Numbered from the stretch's first letter, positions 25,333-33,100 are shown. The stretch: 33,305 bases of DNA from Candidatus Woesearchaeota archaeon (GCA_013203345.1 JABMQF010000138.1:1-33305), one strand, 5' to 3'. A program made the numbers and translations. Notes: generated by a model from the sequence alone, not told the origin.

Positions 25333-25904
25333 TAATTGGAATCACTGGTCCTATCAGCTCAGGAAAAGGAAAGGCAGCAGAGTTCTTTAAGGAAAAAGGT
25401 TTCAAGCATCACAGTTTCTCTTCAGAGATACGGCAGGTAGCAAAGGAGCGTGGAGTGGAGATAAACAGGGCGAACCTGCAGAAATTAGGAGGGGAACTCC
25501 TGGACGAGAAGCCAGATAGATCAGTGCTGGGTGAAAGGGTGCTGGTTAATATCAAGAAAGAGATGGTGCGAGGCGAGAAGAACTTTGTTGTTGAAGGCAT
25601 CAGGGATGTCGAGGCAGTATCACTTTTCCGGCAGCATGAGATGGACCGGCCAGAGATGAGGTTTGTTCTGGTCGGAATGGACGCATCGCAGGAAGAAAGG
25701 TTCAAAAGGATGAAGTCTCGGGGAAGAAAAGGTGAGCCAGAGACATTCGAGGATTTTAAGAGGGTTGATGATTTTGAGAATAGAGGTGGTGAGGGTCAGG
25801 AAGTTTGGCAGTGCATGAAGATGGCTGACTATACTATACAGAATGATTCTGGTCTTGAGGAGTTGAGGGAGAAGGTTGAGAAGATTATAGGGGAGATTGT
25901 TTAA
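25329..25904 (+). CDS. P-loop nucleotide kinase-like protein, paralogue of the deaminase-fused kinase
   Basis: This 191-aa protein has P-loop GITGPISSGKGKA (4-16). It matches the kinase half of the gene at 23195 along its length: VLGER, a VVEG or VVSG strand, RFKRxKxRxR, a D/EPxT block, an FxNxxGGxG block and a closing MAxYxxxND. The shared pattern suggests duplication and fusion. A deoxynucleoside monophosphate kinase role would fit the neighbourhood, but the substrate is not visible. It overlaps the previous gene by 4 nt and ends 5 nt from the convergent dCTP deaminase gene. Confidence 0.75.
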   Translation: MIIGITGPISSGKGKAAEFFKEKGFKHHSFSSEIRQVAKERGVEINRANLQKLGGELLDEKPDRSVLGERVLVNIKKEMVRGEKNFVVEGIRDVEAVSLFRQHEMDRPEMRFVLVGMDASQEERFKRMKSRGRKGEPETFEDFKRVDDFENRGGEGQEVWQCMKMADYTIQNDSGLEELREKVEKIIGEIV

Positions 25905-25909
25905 TCCTT

Positions 25910-27040
25910 TTATTTTTCAGTGTTTTCAAAAGGAAGTGCGAGTTGTTCATATTTCTTGTCAAAATGACCCTTACTACCTGTTGCTTGGTTCTGTCCTTTG
26001 TAACGGGAGACCTCTTCTTCTTCAGAGAAATAAGGGTTGTTTAGCATGTATAGGTAAAGTTCAGAGATGCGTTGACCGGGTCTGACTGTGAGGTTTTGAT
26101 TGGCATAATTCTCAAAAGTTATCTTTCCATGGAACCGTGGATAAGGATCAATTTTTGGAGCTGCTGCATGGGTCTGCAATGATGAGTGTCTTTCATCCGG
26201 ATGTATGTCTGGGCCTTTTTCACCTGAGATCCTAAATAGATGATTCCACTCACCAACCCATCCGACAAAGTGTCTGTCAATCTTCACAGATTCAGCGCTT
26301 GCTGAAATGAAAAATGTGCCTTGTTTGATTTTGCTTCCTCTTGTCGCCAGCCTTTTTTCATAAAAGCATTCTGGGTCATGATTATGAGGGTCGATTGTTT
26401 TTCCTGTGTATATCTTTATGATTGGATCGTGGGTCAGGGTGAATCCTCCATTCATTGCATGGGGGCCTAGTCTGTTTCCGAGATAAACATTTCCGTCTAT
26501 CATGTATGGTTGGATAAGTTTTTTTATGTTCTTTCCCCTGCGTGTTATCTCGAGCCTGCCATACTCTATAAGCTGGGCAAGGTGTCTGTCACTTACGGGT
26601 TCGAATCTATTGTATGCTAGGTGTGCCTGCGCAATTGCATCACCTGGTCGAATTTTTACAGTTGTGCCAAGAGTATTTAGTCTGCAGATTACGCTGCCTT
26701 CAAAACCATTGTGGCTTGGAAAAGTGAAATTGTCATCTGCTTCTCTTGATGCGACGCCATACCTTGCCCAGCTGCTCCTTGAGTTTATCTGTCCATGAAA
26801 ATACGGTGCGAGATTGAATCTTTCAATAGTTTGGTAAAGAAAGAAATCACCTGGCTTGACAATCCAATATTCTCCGTTGATTAGAGGGACGGGTTTCATG
26901 TCCTCAATATCCATTGCAGGGGTGAGAAGCTGTTCAATTCTTATGTCTAGGGACGTTGCGTTTAGTTCTGTGAGGTCATCTATTTCTATGAGTCCAAGAT
27001 AAGCTGCTGCGCGGATGTCATTTTTTGTGAGCATTGGCAT
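25910..27040 (-). CDS. dcd: Long two-domain dCTP deaminase (Dcd)-like protein
   Basis: This 376-aa protein contains two Dcd/dUTPase-fold domains. The first (about 1-185) has NSRSSWARYGV (about 96-106) and GFEGSVICRL. The second (about 215-345) has AAPKIDPYP, HGKITFEN and RPGQRISELYLY. In the second, the Glu of ITFEN aligns with the catalytic Glu of dCTP deaminase. In the first, that position appears to be Arg. This size fits the long bacterial DCD form rather than the usual 170-200-aa trimeric enzyme. It would make dUTP from dCTP and feed dUMP to thymidylate synthesis. A TATA-like AATATAAAC lies about 28 nt before ATG 27040. Confidence 0.85.
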   Translation of the reverse strand: MPMLTKNDIRAAAYLGLIEIDDLTELNATSLDIRIEQLLTPAMDIEDMKPVPLINGEYWIVKPGDFFLYQTIERFNLAPYFHGQINSRSSWARYGVASREADDNFTFPSHNGFEGSVICRLNTLGTTVKIRPGDAIAQAHLAYNRFEPVSDRHLAQLIEYGRLEITRRGKNIKKLIQPYMIDGNVYLGNRLGPHAMNGGFTLTHDPIIKIYTGKTIDPHNHDPECFYEKRLATRGSKIKQGTFFISASAESVKIDRHFVGWVGEWNHLFRISGEKGPDIHPDERHSSLQTHAAAPKIDPYPRFHGKITFENYANQNLTVRPGQRISELYLYMLNNPYFSEEEEVSRYKGQNQATGSKGHFDKKYEQLALPFENTEK

Positions 27041-27101
27041 GCATTACAGGAGAAAACAAGGGTTTATATTTTTTACTGTTTAGTGGTGTTAAATGTGTTA
27101 T

Positions 27102-27371
27102 TCAGTCAAATTTCACTTTCTTCAACCTTGATTTTGCACCTGATGCTATTATGCATTTTTTCCCTGTCTGTCGCTTGAGAAATTTTAAGAGTTCTGTGTT
27201 GGCCTTGTCCTTGTCAGGCACTGCTGCGACAGTTATGCGGAGCACCTGTTTGTTTTCGTCCCATCCAACGATGTCTGTTTTTGGGGCATTGGGTTTGACT
27301 ATTATGTCAAGAATGCTGTCTTTTATGTAACTTGAGATATCAACCATTCTCATAGTTTTCTTTTCAGTCAT
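27102..27371 (-). CDS. DUF167/YggU-family protein
   Basis: This 89-aa protein has the compact YggU pattern: IIVKPNAPKTDIVG, then RITVAAVPDKDKAN, then ASGAKSRLKKVKF at the end. The fold is known but no function is established. ATG 27371 overlaps the last 8 nt of the tfs gene. A longer frame extends upstream inside tfs but is unlikely. It is the third gene of the signal peptidase-TFS-YggU operon. Confidence 0.85.
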   Translation of the reverse strand: MTEKKTMRMVDISSYIKDSILDIIVKPNAPKTDIVGWDENKQVLRITVAAVPDKDKANTELLKFLKRQTGKKCIIASGAKSRLKKVKFD

Positions 27372-27687
27372 ACTCGCGCCAGATGTGTTTACATTTCTCG
27401 CACTTAAGGAAGCGTGTCTCTGCCTCGTCAGCAGACCTGGTTTGTTGAGTCCAGAAATATGCTTTTCCATGACCGCATTCAGAACACTCTGCTTTAGTTA
27501 TAGGGAGAATTTCTTTATCACCATCTACAACATCTATTTCTGCCACGTCATCCTTGATTTTTTTTTCCTTGAGCAAGGCCATACTTCCATCGCTTTTTGT
27601 ATATCCGCACGAGCAGAACATAATGACCTTATCCCCTTCTTTCTTTGGTCTTAATACTGATTTGCATTCAGGACAGAACTGGAACAT
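27364..27687 (-). CDS. tfs: Transcription factor S (TFS), archaeal TFIIS/RpoM-like
   Basis: This 107-aa protein enters the RNA polymerase secondary channel and triggers cleavage of backtracked RNA. Two zinc ribbons are visible: Cys5, Cys8, Cys25 and Cys27 at the N-terminus, and Cys68, Cys71, Cys96 and Cys99 at the C-terminus. The catalytic acidic hairpin RSADEAE holds Asp87 and Glu88. Full archaeal length is kept. GGGGGT lies 7 nt before the ATG, overlapping the stop of the upstream signal peptidase gene, so it is translated by coupling. It overlaps the YggU gene by 8 nt. Confidence 0.95.
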   Translation of the reverse strand: MFQFCPECKSVLRPKKEGDKVIMFCSCGYTKSDGSMALLKEKKIKDDVAEIDVVDGDKEILPITKAECSECGHGKAYFWTQQTRSADEAETRFLKCEKCKHIWREYD

Positions 27688-27699
27688 ATTTTTTACCCC

Positions 27700-28344
27700 C
27701 TACATGATGTGAAGCACTTGGAGAAGCTTCACAAAACCTATCTTAATATAGCCAAGGAAAGGTATTCTGATTACAGCCCTTCCAAGATAATTATCTTCAT
27801 GAATCTGGTTCTCAAAATAGAACACACCTTCATTATGATCACCTTTTGTTGAAAATATATGTTTGTTATTCTCATTTTGTACGCGCACTACTCTGTGAAT
27901 GATGGGATCTGGTCTATCTGCGATGAACACAATTACATCACCCTCATCTATATTATTAGGCTTGGTTCCGAAAAGGATCATGATATCCCCTTTGTTGAAT
28001 CCGTTCCTAAACTTGTACTCCCTGAACTCTTCTTTTGGTATTCCTATTCCATCATAGAACTCACTTTGTACGCAAGGATTACCACCGCAAATTGCGCTGC
28101 TGGACCACCAGTCATCAAAACTACCATCATGTTCCATGCTGCTTGAAACAACAGCAACTATTGGGTGAGAGGTAGCAAGCAATAGACCCAGCACAGGATA
28201 TACTATGAATTTTATTAGTATGAACGCGAGAATTATGTTAACAAACCAGGAAGCCCAGCTATCATCCTCCCAAATGAAGTACCATGCTTTGTGGAGGCCT
28301 TTCCTGACTTTCTTACGTCTTTGTTTCCACTCAGATCCTGCCAT
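27700..28344 (-). CDS. Signal peptidase I (archaeal Ser/His type)
   Basis: This 214-aa membrane protease removes signal peptides from exported proteins. It has a basic N-terminus, one membrane segment (about 32-55), then a catalytic domain outside the membrane. Ser69 in SSSM is the nucleophile. His150 in DPIIHRVV replaces the bacterial lysine, and TKGDHN supplies Asp169. A Cys pair (Cys86, Cys91) may form a disulfide. I set the start at ATG 28344 (MAGSEW); the longer frame to 28602 runs through the divergent NMD3 gene and is rejected. It is first in an operon with tfs and the YggU gene. Confidence 0.9.
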   Translation of the reverse strand: MAGSEWKQRRKKVRKGLHKAWYFIWEDDSWASWFVNIILAFILIKFIVYPVLGLLLATSHPIVAVVSSSMEHDGSFDDWWSSSAICGGNPCVQSEFYDGIGIPKEEFREYKFRNGFNKGDIMILFGTKPNNIDEGDVIVFIADRPDPIIHRVVRVQNENNKHIFSTKGDHNEGVFYFENQIHEDNYLGRAVIRIPFLGYIKIGFVKLLQVLHIM

Positions 28345-28366
28345 GTATAGAATTGCTTTAAAAATT

Positions 28367-28375
28367 ATTATAAAG
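28367..28375. promoter_or_regulatory. Shared bidirectional TATA element
   Basis: ATTATAAAG at 28367-28375 reads as TTATAAAG on the plus strand and TTTATAAT on the minus strand. It lies 28-30 nt from ATG 28397 (NMD3) and from ATG 28344 (signal peptidase), nearly midway. No other TATA is seen in the 52-nt spacer. Confidence 0.6.
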
Positions 28376-28396
28376 GTTTCGGTATTCACATGATGT

Positions 28397-29176
28397 ATGA
28401 CAAATAATGCATTTTGTCCGAAATGCGGGAAACGCGGGATAATTGGTAAGATGTGTAGCGAATGCACTGAGCAGGATTTCGAGCTTGAGTTTAAGGATAA
28501 ATCCATACTTATATGCATAGAGTGCGGGCAAGTTAAGGTTCGTAGTGCCTGGAACCGTTTTAAAACAATAGATGAAGGTATATTGAGCGCGTTCAAGGTC
28601 AATGTGCGTAATCCGCTTAATCTTAACCTTAAAATTAAGACCTGTTATGATGAATTGAAGAACAAGCCAGGAGCAAAACAGGACATAGATATGGAAGTAT
28701 CTACAGAAGGCCAGGAATTCATCATACCTACTAAGCTTGAATTCACATATTGCGGTAACTGCAGAAAGTCAGGCACACAATACTTTGAGGGCACACTACA
28801 ACTTAGGGATGTTACACCAGAGCTCATAGACTTTGTTAGGGATGATATATCTGCACGTGAAGGAGTTCACATAAATAAGGAGTCAGGGAAGGGTTGTAAT
28901 ATAGATATGAGAATATCATCTGCAAGATACTTGCGGGCACTGGGAAGCAAGCTTGTTAAGAAGTACAATGGAGAACTGAAATCGACCAGTAAGTTGTTTA
29001 GCTGGAACAAGCAGACAAGTAGAGAAATACATAGGGTCAATCTTTTATTCAGACTCAGAAATTATAAGATAGGAGATATTGTTGAGACAAATGGTATGAA
29101 CGTGAAGGTCACGACAGTAGGTAGAAGAGTGACAGGCATAGACATGGAGACAGGGAAAAAGGTTTTTGTTGAGTGA
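28397..29176 (+). CDS. NMD3-family protein
   Basis: This 259-aa protein matches the archaeal form of NMD3, the adaptor that in eukaryotes exports 60S subunits and in archaea probably acts on the large ribosomal subunit. The N-terminal zinc-binding region has CPKC (7-10), CSEC (20-23) and CIEC (40-43), followed by CGNC further on. The rest is the OB/SH3-like part, with YLRALGSKLVKKY and a C-terminal KIGDIVETNG strand. It lacks the eukaryotic nuclear-export tail, as expected. The leaderless start fits the shared TATA box. Confidence 0.9.
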   Translation: MTNNAFCPKCGKRGIIGKMCSECTEQDFELEFKDKSILICIECGQVKVRSAWNRFKTIDEGILSAFKVNVRNPLNLNLKIKTCYDELKNKPGAKQDIDMEVSTEGQEFIIPTKLEFTYCGNCRKSGTQYFEGTLQLRDVTPELIDFVRDDISAREGVHINKESGKGCNIDMRISSARYLRALGSKLVKKYNGELKSTSKLFSWNKQTSREIHRVNLLFRLRNYKIGDIVETNGMNVKVTTVGRRVTGIDMETGKKVFVE

Positions 29177-29243
29177 TGCTTTTTTTTGTAATGATTTTTA
29201 GTATTATAAGAAAAAAAGAAAAAATAAAAATTTGAATTCTTTT

Positions 29244-31034
29244 TTAACCACAACCACCTGCTGCAGCTGCGGGTGTTGCGTCACCACCTAATGCGGATAT
29301 GCTTGATGTATCACACTCAGGCGGAGCAGTGGTGAAAGAACTACAAAGTGCCTGTGCATAACCGCTTGGAGCTCTAGCACCATTATATGCTTGTCCTTCG
29401 ACAAACACTGTAGGTGATCCACTGACACCAAGAGCTTTGTTAAGAGCTAATTCATTTGCAAGAATATCTTCCCACTCATTAGTTTCACAATCCTTTATTT
29501 TGCTTGTGTCAAGACCAAGATCGTCAGCAACTGCTTCCCAGCAAGTGTCTGCGTTCTGGTAGCTGCACTTCTTATTCATCTCAAGAGTGAACCTGAAGTA
29601 CTCCTTTATACCCATGTATTTATCCACGCAAAGTTCTCTCAATCCTTGGTTAAGTTCCTGGATACCGTGCATTGAGCAGTACTGGTCCTGTTCGTCAAGA
29701 CATAACTGAGGACCGCCACCCTGGTAGTTGGAGTATATCACATAATGAGGATTGAATTCTGCCTTATCCTTAAGAAGTTGGTATACAGGTTCAATTGCTT
29801 CCTCTGCGATGTTTCCATAAGGGCAATAGCTCATGACATAGAAGTCAATTTGTGGCTTATTGTCTCCTGTTGTGACTCCTGTGAGTTCAGCCATCTGCTG
29901 TCTTTCGTCTTCGTCAAGAACAAAGCTTGAACCTGTTGACTCGTCAAGCATAACATAACGGTCGCCTACCTGTTTGAAAGCAGCTCTTAATCTCTCGTTG
30001 TTCTGCCAGGCATATGTATTTTCCATATCTCCCTGGAATACAAAAGAAGGTGCGTATTTTAGATCAAGACTTTCAACTAATTCTTTTCCATCGCTGCTTG
30101 ATGAATCCAATTCGCGCACTTTCATATTAAAGAAAACAGTACTTAGAAGTTCTTGCATCTGCGTTGTGTCACAACTTGTACAATCATCTGAATTGATAAT
30201 GGTCAATGCGACAACCGCGTCATCTTTGTAACTACATGAAGCTTCTTTTTTTCCGGGATTTGCACATATACCTACTTTGCCTTCTTCGGCAGTACAGTCA
30301 AAATCTGTTGAGCAGATAGGGATTTCTTCGCACACAGGATGATTCTCAAGGGATTTGCATATTTCCCTCTTGAATGATATATCATCTCTTGGTCCCTGGT
30401 AAAGCTTGTCATTGAAGTACATGGTAGGACTGCCCTGCGCATTAACTGCTTGACTTTTCTTTATCGATTCAGACAATAGCTGTTTGCCTTCTTCTCCATC
30501 CGCACACTCTTTGATTTTTACAGAATCGATTGAATTATCTTCAGCGCACTTTTCGATAGAACCCTTAAGGTCTTGTGGATTCTTGTTCTGACATACTACG
30601 AATCCCATCAGGTTATCAGGGTAGTGCTCTTGTACACAGAGCTGAACAATATTTCCTTCTACTTCTGGCTGTCCATGAAGACTTGTAAATCCATCACCAC
30701 TTTCTCCTGCAATGAATTCGAGCCTGAAGTCTACACTATTACCCATTTCCTTGAGAACAGGCGCGATAGCATCCTCAACTTGCGTACCGTAAGGGCACTG
30801 ACTCATGACATAGAAAGTAACTTCAGATGTTCCGCTTTTTGATGTGTCGCCATTATCTGTTTGGTCGGTTTGACCTGTTTTGAAAAGGAAACCAAACGCG
30901 ATAATGATTATTGCTGCACCAAGAATGTAAGGAATAGCCTTCTTTACCATATACCCATAGGCAGGACGTCCCTTTTTCTTATGTTGATGCTTATGATTAG
31001 ATTTTTCGTGATGTTTCTTATGCTTATGCTCCAT
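29244..31034 (-). CDS. His-rich membrane protein with three thioredoxin-like domains, two GILT-like
   Basis: This 596-aa protein starts with a His/Lys-rich tail (7 His in the first 18 residues), then one TM (about 32-51) and a large external part. Domain 1 (about 71-230) has MSQCPYG (Cys80), HGQPEVEGNIVQLC (120-133), IEKCAEDN and SPTMYF with a cis-Pro. Domain 2 (about 273-380) has CTSC (285-288). Domain 3 (about 395-565) has MSYCPYG (Cys404), HGIQELNQGLRELC (456-469) and SPTVFV. The HG-x2-E-x8-C patterns match the GILT thiol-reductase signature closely, but the active CxxC is CPYG. The protein ends in GGCG. It would act in thiol redox outside the membrane. GGAGGGTG precedes ATG 31034. Confidence 0.82.
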   Translation of the reverse strand: MEHKHKKHHEKSNHKHQHKKKGRPAYGYMVKKAIPYILGAAIIIIAFGFLFKTGQTDQTDNGDTSKSGTSEVTFYVMSQCPYGTQVEDAIAPVLKEMGNSVDFRLEFIAGESGDGFTSLHGQPEVEGNIVQLCVQEHYPDNLMGFVVCQNKNPQDLKGSIEKCAEDNSIDSVKIKECADGEEGKQLLSESIKKSQAVNAQGSPTMYFNDKLYQGPRDDISFKREICKSLENHPVCEEIPICSTDFDCTAEEGKVGICANPGKKEASCSYKDDAVVALTIINSDDCTSCDTTQMQELLSTVFFNMKVRELDSSSSDGKELVESLDLKYAPSFVFQGDMENTYAWQNNERLRAAFKQVGDRYVMLDESTGSSFVLDEDERQQMAELTGVTTGDNKPQIDFYVMSYCPYGNIAEEAIEPVYQLLKDKAEFNPHYVIYSNYQGGGPQLCLDEQDQYCSMHGIQELNQGLRELCVDKYMGIKEYFRFTLEMNKKCSYQNADTCWEAVADDLGLDTSKIKDCETNEWEDILANELALNKALGVSGSPTVFVEGQAYNGARAPSGYAQALCSSFTTAPPECDTSSISALGGDATPAAAAGGCG

Positions 31035-31254
31035 TTTAACACCCTCCTTTAATCAGAGATGCTTTTTAGTGTTTTTTTTAAATCTTTCGAACTTGTGTAT
31101 ATAATAAGGTCACAGCGCCGCATGAATTTTTCAGCTGAGCCAGCAAAGTTTACCCTTTTTCAGCTTGGTAAAGAAGCTTTTAGTCGAAATTACAGGTTTT
31201 CAGAAGGGGTACTGGAGATATTGATTATTTAAATGAATTTTAAGTAGTTTCAGT
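31035..31254. other. Promoter/leader region of the GILT-like gene
   Basis: This 220-nt spacer has no gene. Near the GILT-like start it holds a strong Shine-Dalgarno on the minus strand (31041-31048) and a TATA-like TATTATATAC at about 31098-31107, which would give a leader of roughly 45 nt. I see nothing else recognisable. Confidence 0.5.
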
Positions 31255-31398
31255 TTATGGAATGATAGAAAATGCAGTTATCATGCTTTTAATACCCCAC
31301 CATAACAGCAGGATGGCCATTATGATTGCGATATAATTGGTCACGTCCTTAAAATCTATTTGAATATACCATTTAAGGAATTCACTGATTTTAGACAA
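31255..31398 (-). CDS. Small 47-aa single-TM protein
   Basis: TTG 31398 is preceded by AAGGTGA with exactly 4 nt between GGTGA and the start. The product MSKISEFLKWYIQIDFKDV then enters one hydrophobic segment (about 22-36, rich in Ile, Leu and Trp) and ends IKSMITAFSIIP. It looks like a small membrane subunit; I checked against the Sec61 gamma and beta look and do not find a match. It follows the 70-aa basic gene by 9 nt and is the last gene of the operon. Confidence 0.6.
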   Translation of the reverse strand: MSKISEFLKWYIQIDFKDVTNYIAIIMAILLLWWGIKSMITAFSIIP

Positions 31399-31407
31399 AT
31401 AATCACC

Positions 31408-31620
31408 TTATTTTTCTGCTTTTATAATATTTTTCCTGGATTTTTTAATATTTTTCCAGTTCAACCTGACTTTTGTTCTGCTAACAATCTTCTTTAGAAA
31501 AGATTCATCTCTACTGAATCTTTTATCTTCCTCTTTTATTGATGGAAGTTTGGACAGTTCTTTGTCTTCTGATTTCAGCTTATCGATTTTTCTTTTTTCA
31601 GGACGCACCATCTTGATCAC
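31408..31620 (-). CDS. Small basic protein
   Basis: This 70-aa protein is very rich in Lys, Arg, Ser and Glu with no hydrophobic segment, suggesting an RNA- or ribosome-associated or disordered protein. It starts at GTG 31620, overlapping the Pth2 stop (GTGA), or at ATG 31611. It sits between pth2 and the 47-aa membrane protein gene. No family is recognised. Confidence 0.6.
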   Translation of the reverse strand: MIKMVRPEKRKIDKLKSEDKELSKLPSIKEEDKRFSRDESFLKKIVSRTKVRLNWKNIKKSRKNIIKAEK

Positions 31621-31970
31621 ATCATGGTAAGATTACCAGTCACAATATCTATTTTTGATTCAGAATCAGGACCTATACCTACACAAGTCTTAGTACCTGG
31701 AGCAATGCATGTTTTGCCTGCATCAGTTATCAATGCTGCTTTGAGGTTATCATATTTTGCTTTCTGCAGGTAAGACATAAGCTCTTTTTCATCACTAACC
31801 TTAAGAACGACTTTTTTCTGTCCCTGAGCTCGCCAGGCAGTAAGTTTGATTTTGCTGGATCCCAATGCAGCTTCAACAGCAGCATGGGCAACTTGGGCGG
31901 CAAGCTTACCTTTTGGAAGCTTTAAATCCTGCCTGACCAGTATGACCATTTTCATGTCCATAATCATCAT
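31617..31970 (-). CDS. pth2: Peptidyl-tRNA hydrolase, archaeal/eukaryotic type
   Basis: This 117-aa enzyme frees tRNA from peptidyl-tRNAs lost by the ribosome. The Pth2 core is clear: VRQDLKLPKGKLAAQVAHAA, then VLKVSDEKEL, ALITDAGKT and GIGPDSESKID near the end. Length is standard. Several ATG codons cluster at the start (31970, 31967, 31961, 31955); the core allows any. The upstream DUF1704 stop codon directly precedes the first ATG, so translation is coupled. Confidence 0.95.
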   Translation of the reverse strand: MMIMDMKMVILVRQDLKLPKGKLAAQVAHAAVEAALGSSKIKLTAWRAQGQKKVVLKVSDEKELMSYLQKAKYDNLKAALITDAGKTCIAPGTKTCVGIGPDSESKIDIVTGNLTMM

Positions 31971-33053
31971 TTAAAAACTACGCAGACTTTTAAACGTTTG
32001 GTTTTTAGGGAGATACCGTGGTCTTGAGATGCCAGACACATCTTTAAGCATATCAAGGTGTTCTATTCCTACTTTGCCGATGTAGAGATCATTGATATTT
32101 CCCCCATTGCTTATGAAATCCTTGACCTTGATGTATCCGTCTATGTAGACATAATCCTTGGGGCAGCCACCGGGTTTTGAAGTGTCAGACAGACCTCTTT
32201 TTGCTCTTGTAGCAATACGGAATGCTGTGGCGGGATTGAAGAAAGTCAAGAGGTAACGGAATATATCAGAGAAGCTCCTGTTCATAGCCATCTTCACAGC
32301 AACAGCCCGTGCTGCGTAGTTTTTCATGTTCTCCTTGTTTAGAAGGCCAAACCGTTCTTCGTTCACGACAGCAAGACCCTCCTCGGTATTGAGGTATTTT
32401 GGCATGCCATGAAAGAATATCATGAAAGGCTGTTCGCGTCCGTTCTCTGCTCTAAGAACATGTGTTCCAATCTCATGAATAACAAGTCTACGGACAAAGT
32501 TTTCTGAATAGTTGAAATTATCCCTGACATATACTTTACGTTTGGAGACTATAACCATCGCACTGGCACTCATCTGTTTCTGGTCCACTTTGTAATCAAA
32601 ACCATAATGGTTGAGCTCTGCCTGAATCCTTGCAGCAGCTTCGAGAGAACCTATTGTCTTTTTTTCTTTTATAGATTCCAGTGAAAGGAAAGATACAGAG
32701 CGCTCAAGCACATCGCGAGAAGGGACCCCGTAAATCTTTTTTGCAAATATTGTGAATCTGCTCGAGCCGCGGTTCTTAAGCATCTCACACTTGTCGATGA
32801 AAATGTTTCTTTTCTGATTGATCAGATTACCAAGAGGAGAGTCGTGTTCATCAATCGCGTGCAGCGCGTCTTGTATTTTGTCATAGTTGAACTCTGGTTT
32901 AGGGTATGTGAAGTAAGGATTATAGTTCGGATCATTTAGTACAAGCTCTTTCTCAGAGTCAATATTCATAGGATTTATGTCGAAGAAACTAACAGGATTG
33001 ATTGTCTTTTGGAGTTCTAAATCTATTTTTTTGAGCTTGAAAAAGTCTTGCAT
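31971..33053 (-). CDS. DUF1704 zinc peptidase (QEGLA/MATCAP-related)
   Basis: This 360-aa protein has the metallopeptidase motif HEIGTH (192-198 region; His193, Glu194, His198) and a downstream LNTEEGLAVV with an acidic ligand at about 225. It matches the DUF1704/QEGLA family. Eukaryotic members (MATCAP/TMCP) are tyrosine carboxypeptidases that detyrosinate tubulin; prokaryotic substrates are unknown. No signal peptide or TM segment is seen. A TATA-like TTTTATATACC on the minus strand (about 33080-33089) lies about 28 nt before ATG 33053. It heads the operon with pth2 and two small genes. Confidence 0.85.
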   Translation of the reverse strand: MQDFFKLKKIDLELQKTINPVSFFDINPMNIDSEKELVLNDPNYNPYFTYPKPEFNYDKIQDALHAIDEHDSPLGNLINQKRNIFIDKCEMLKNRGSSRFTIFAKKIYGVPSRDVLERSVSFLSLESIKEKKTIGSLEAAARIQAELNHYGFDYKVDQKQMSASAMVIVSKRKVYVRDNFNYSENFVRRLVIHEIGTHVLRAENGREQPFMIFFHGMPKYLNTEEGLAVVNEERFGLLNKENMKNYAARAVAVKMAMNRSFSDIFRYLLTFFNPATAFRIATRAKRGLSDTSKPGGCPKDYVYIDGYIKVKDFISNGGNINDLYIGKVGIEHLDMLKDVSGISRPRYLPKNQTFKSLRSF

Positions 33054-33100
33054 GATGTGTTTTTTTCGTGCGGAGGGGTATATAAAATTATCGGGCGTGT

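Noticed and set aside
28345-28602. N-terminal extension of the signal peptidase
   Set aside because: It runs antisense through the NMD3 zinc-ribbon coding region and past the shared TATA box.
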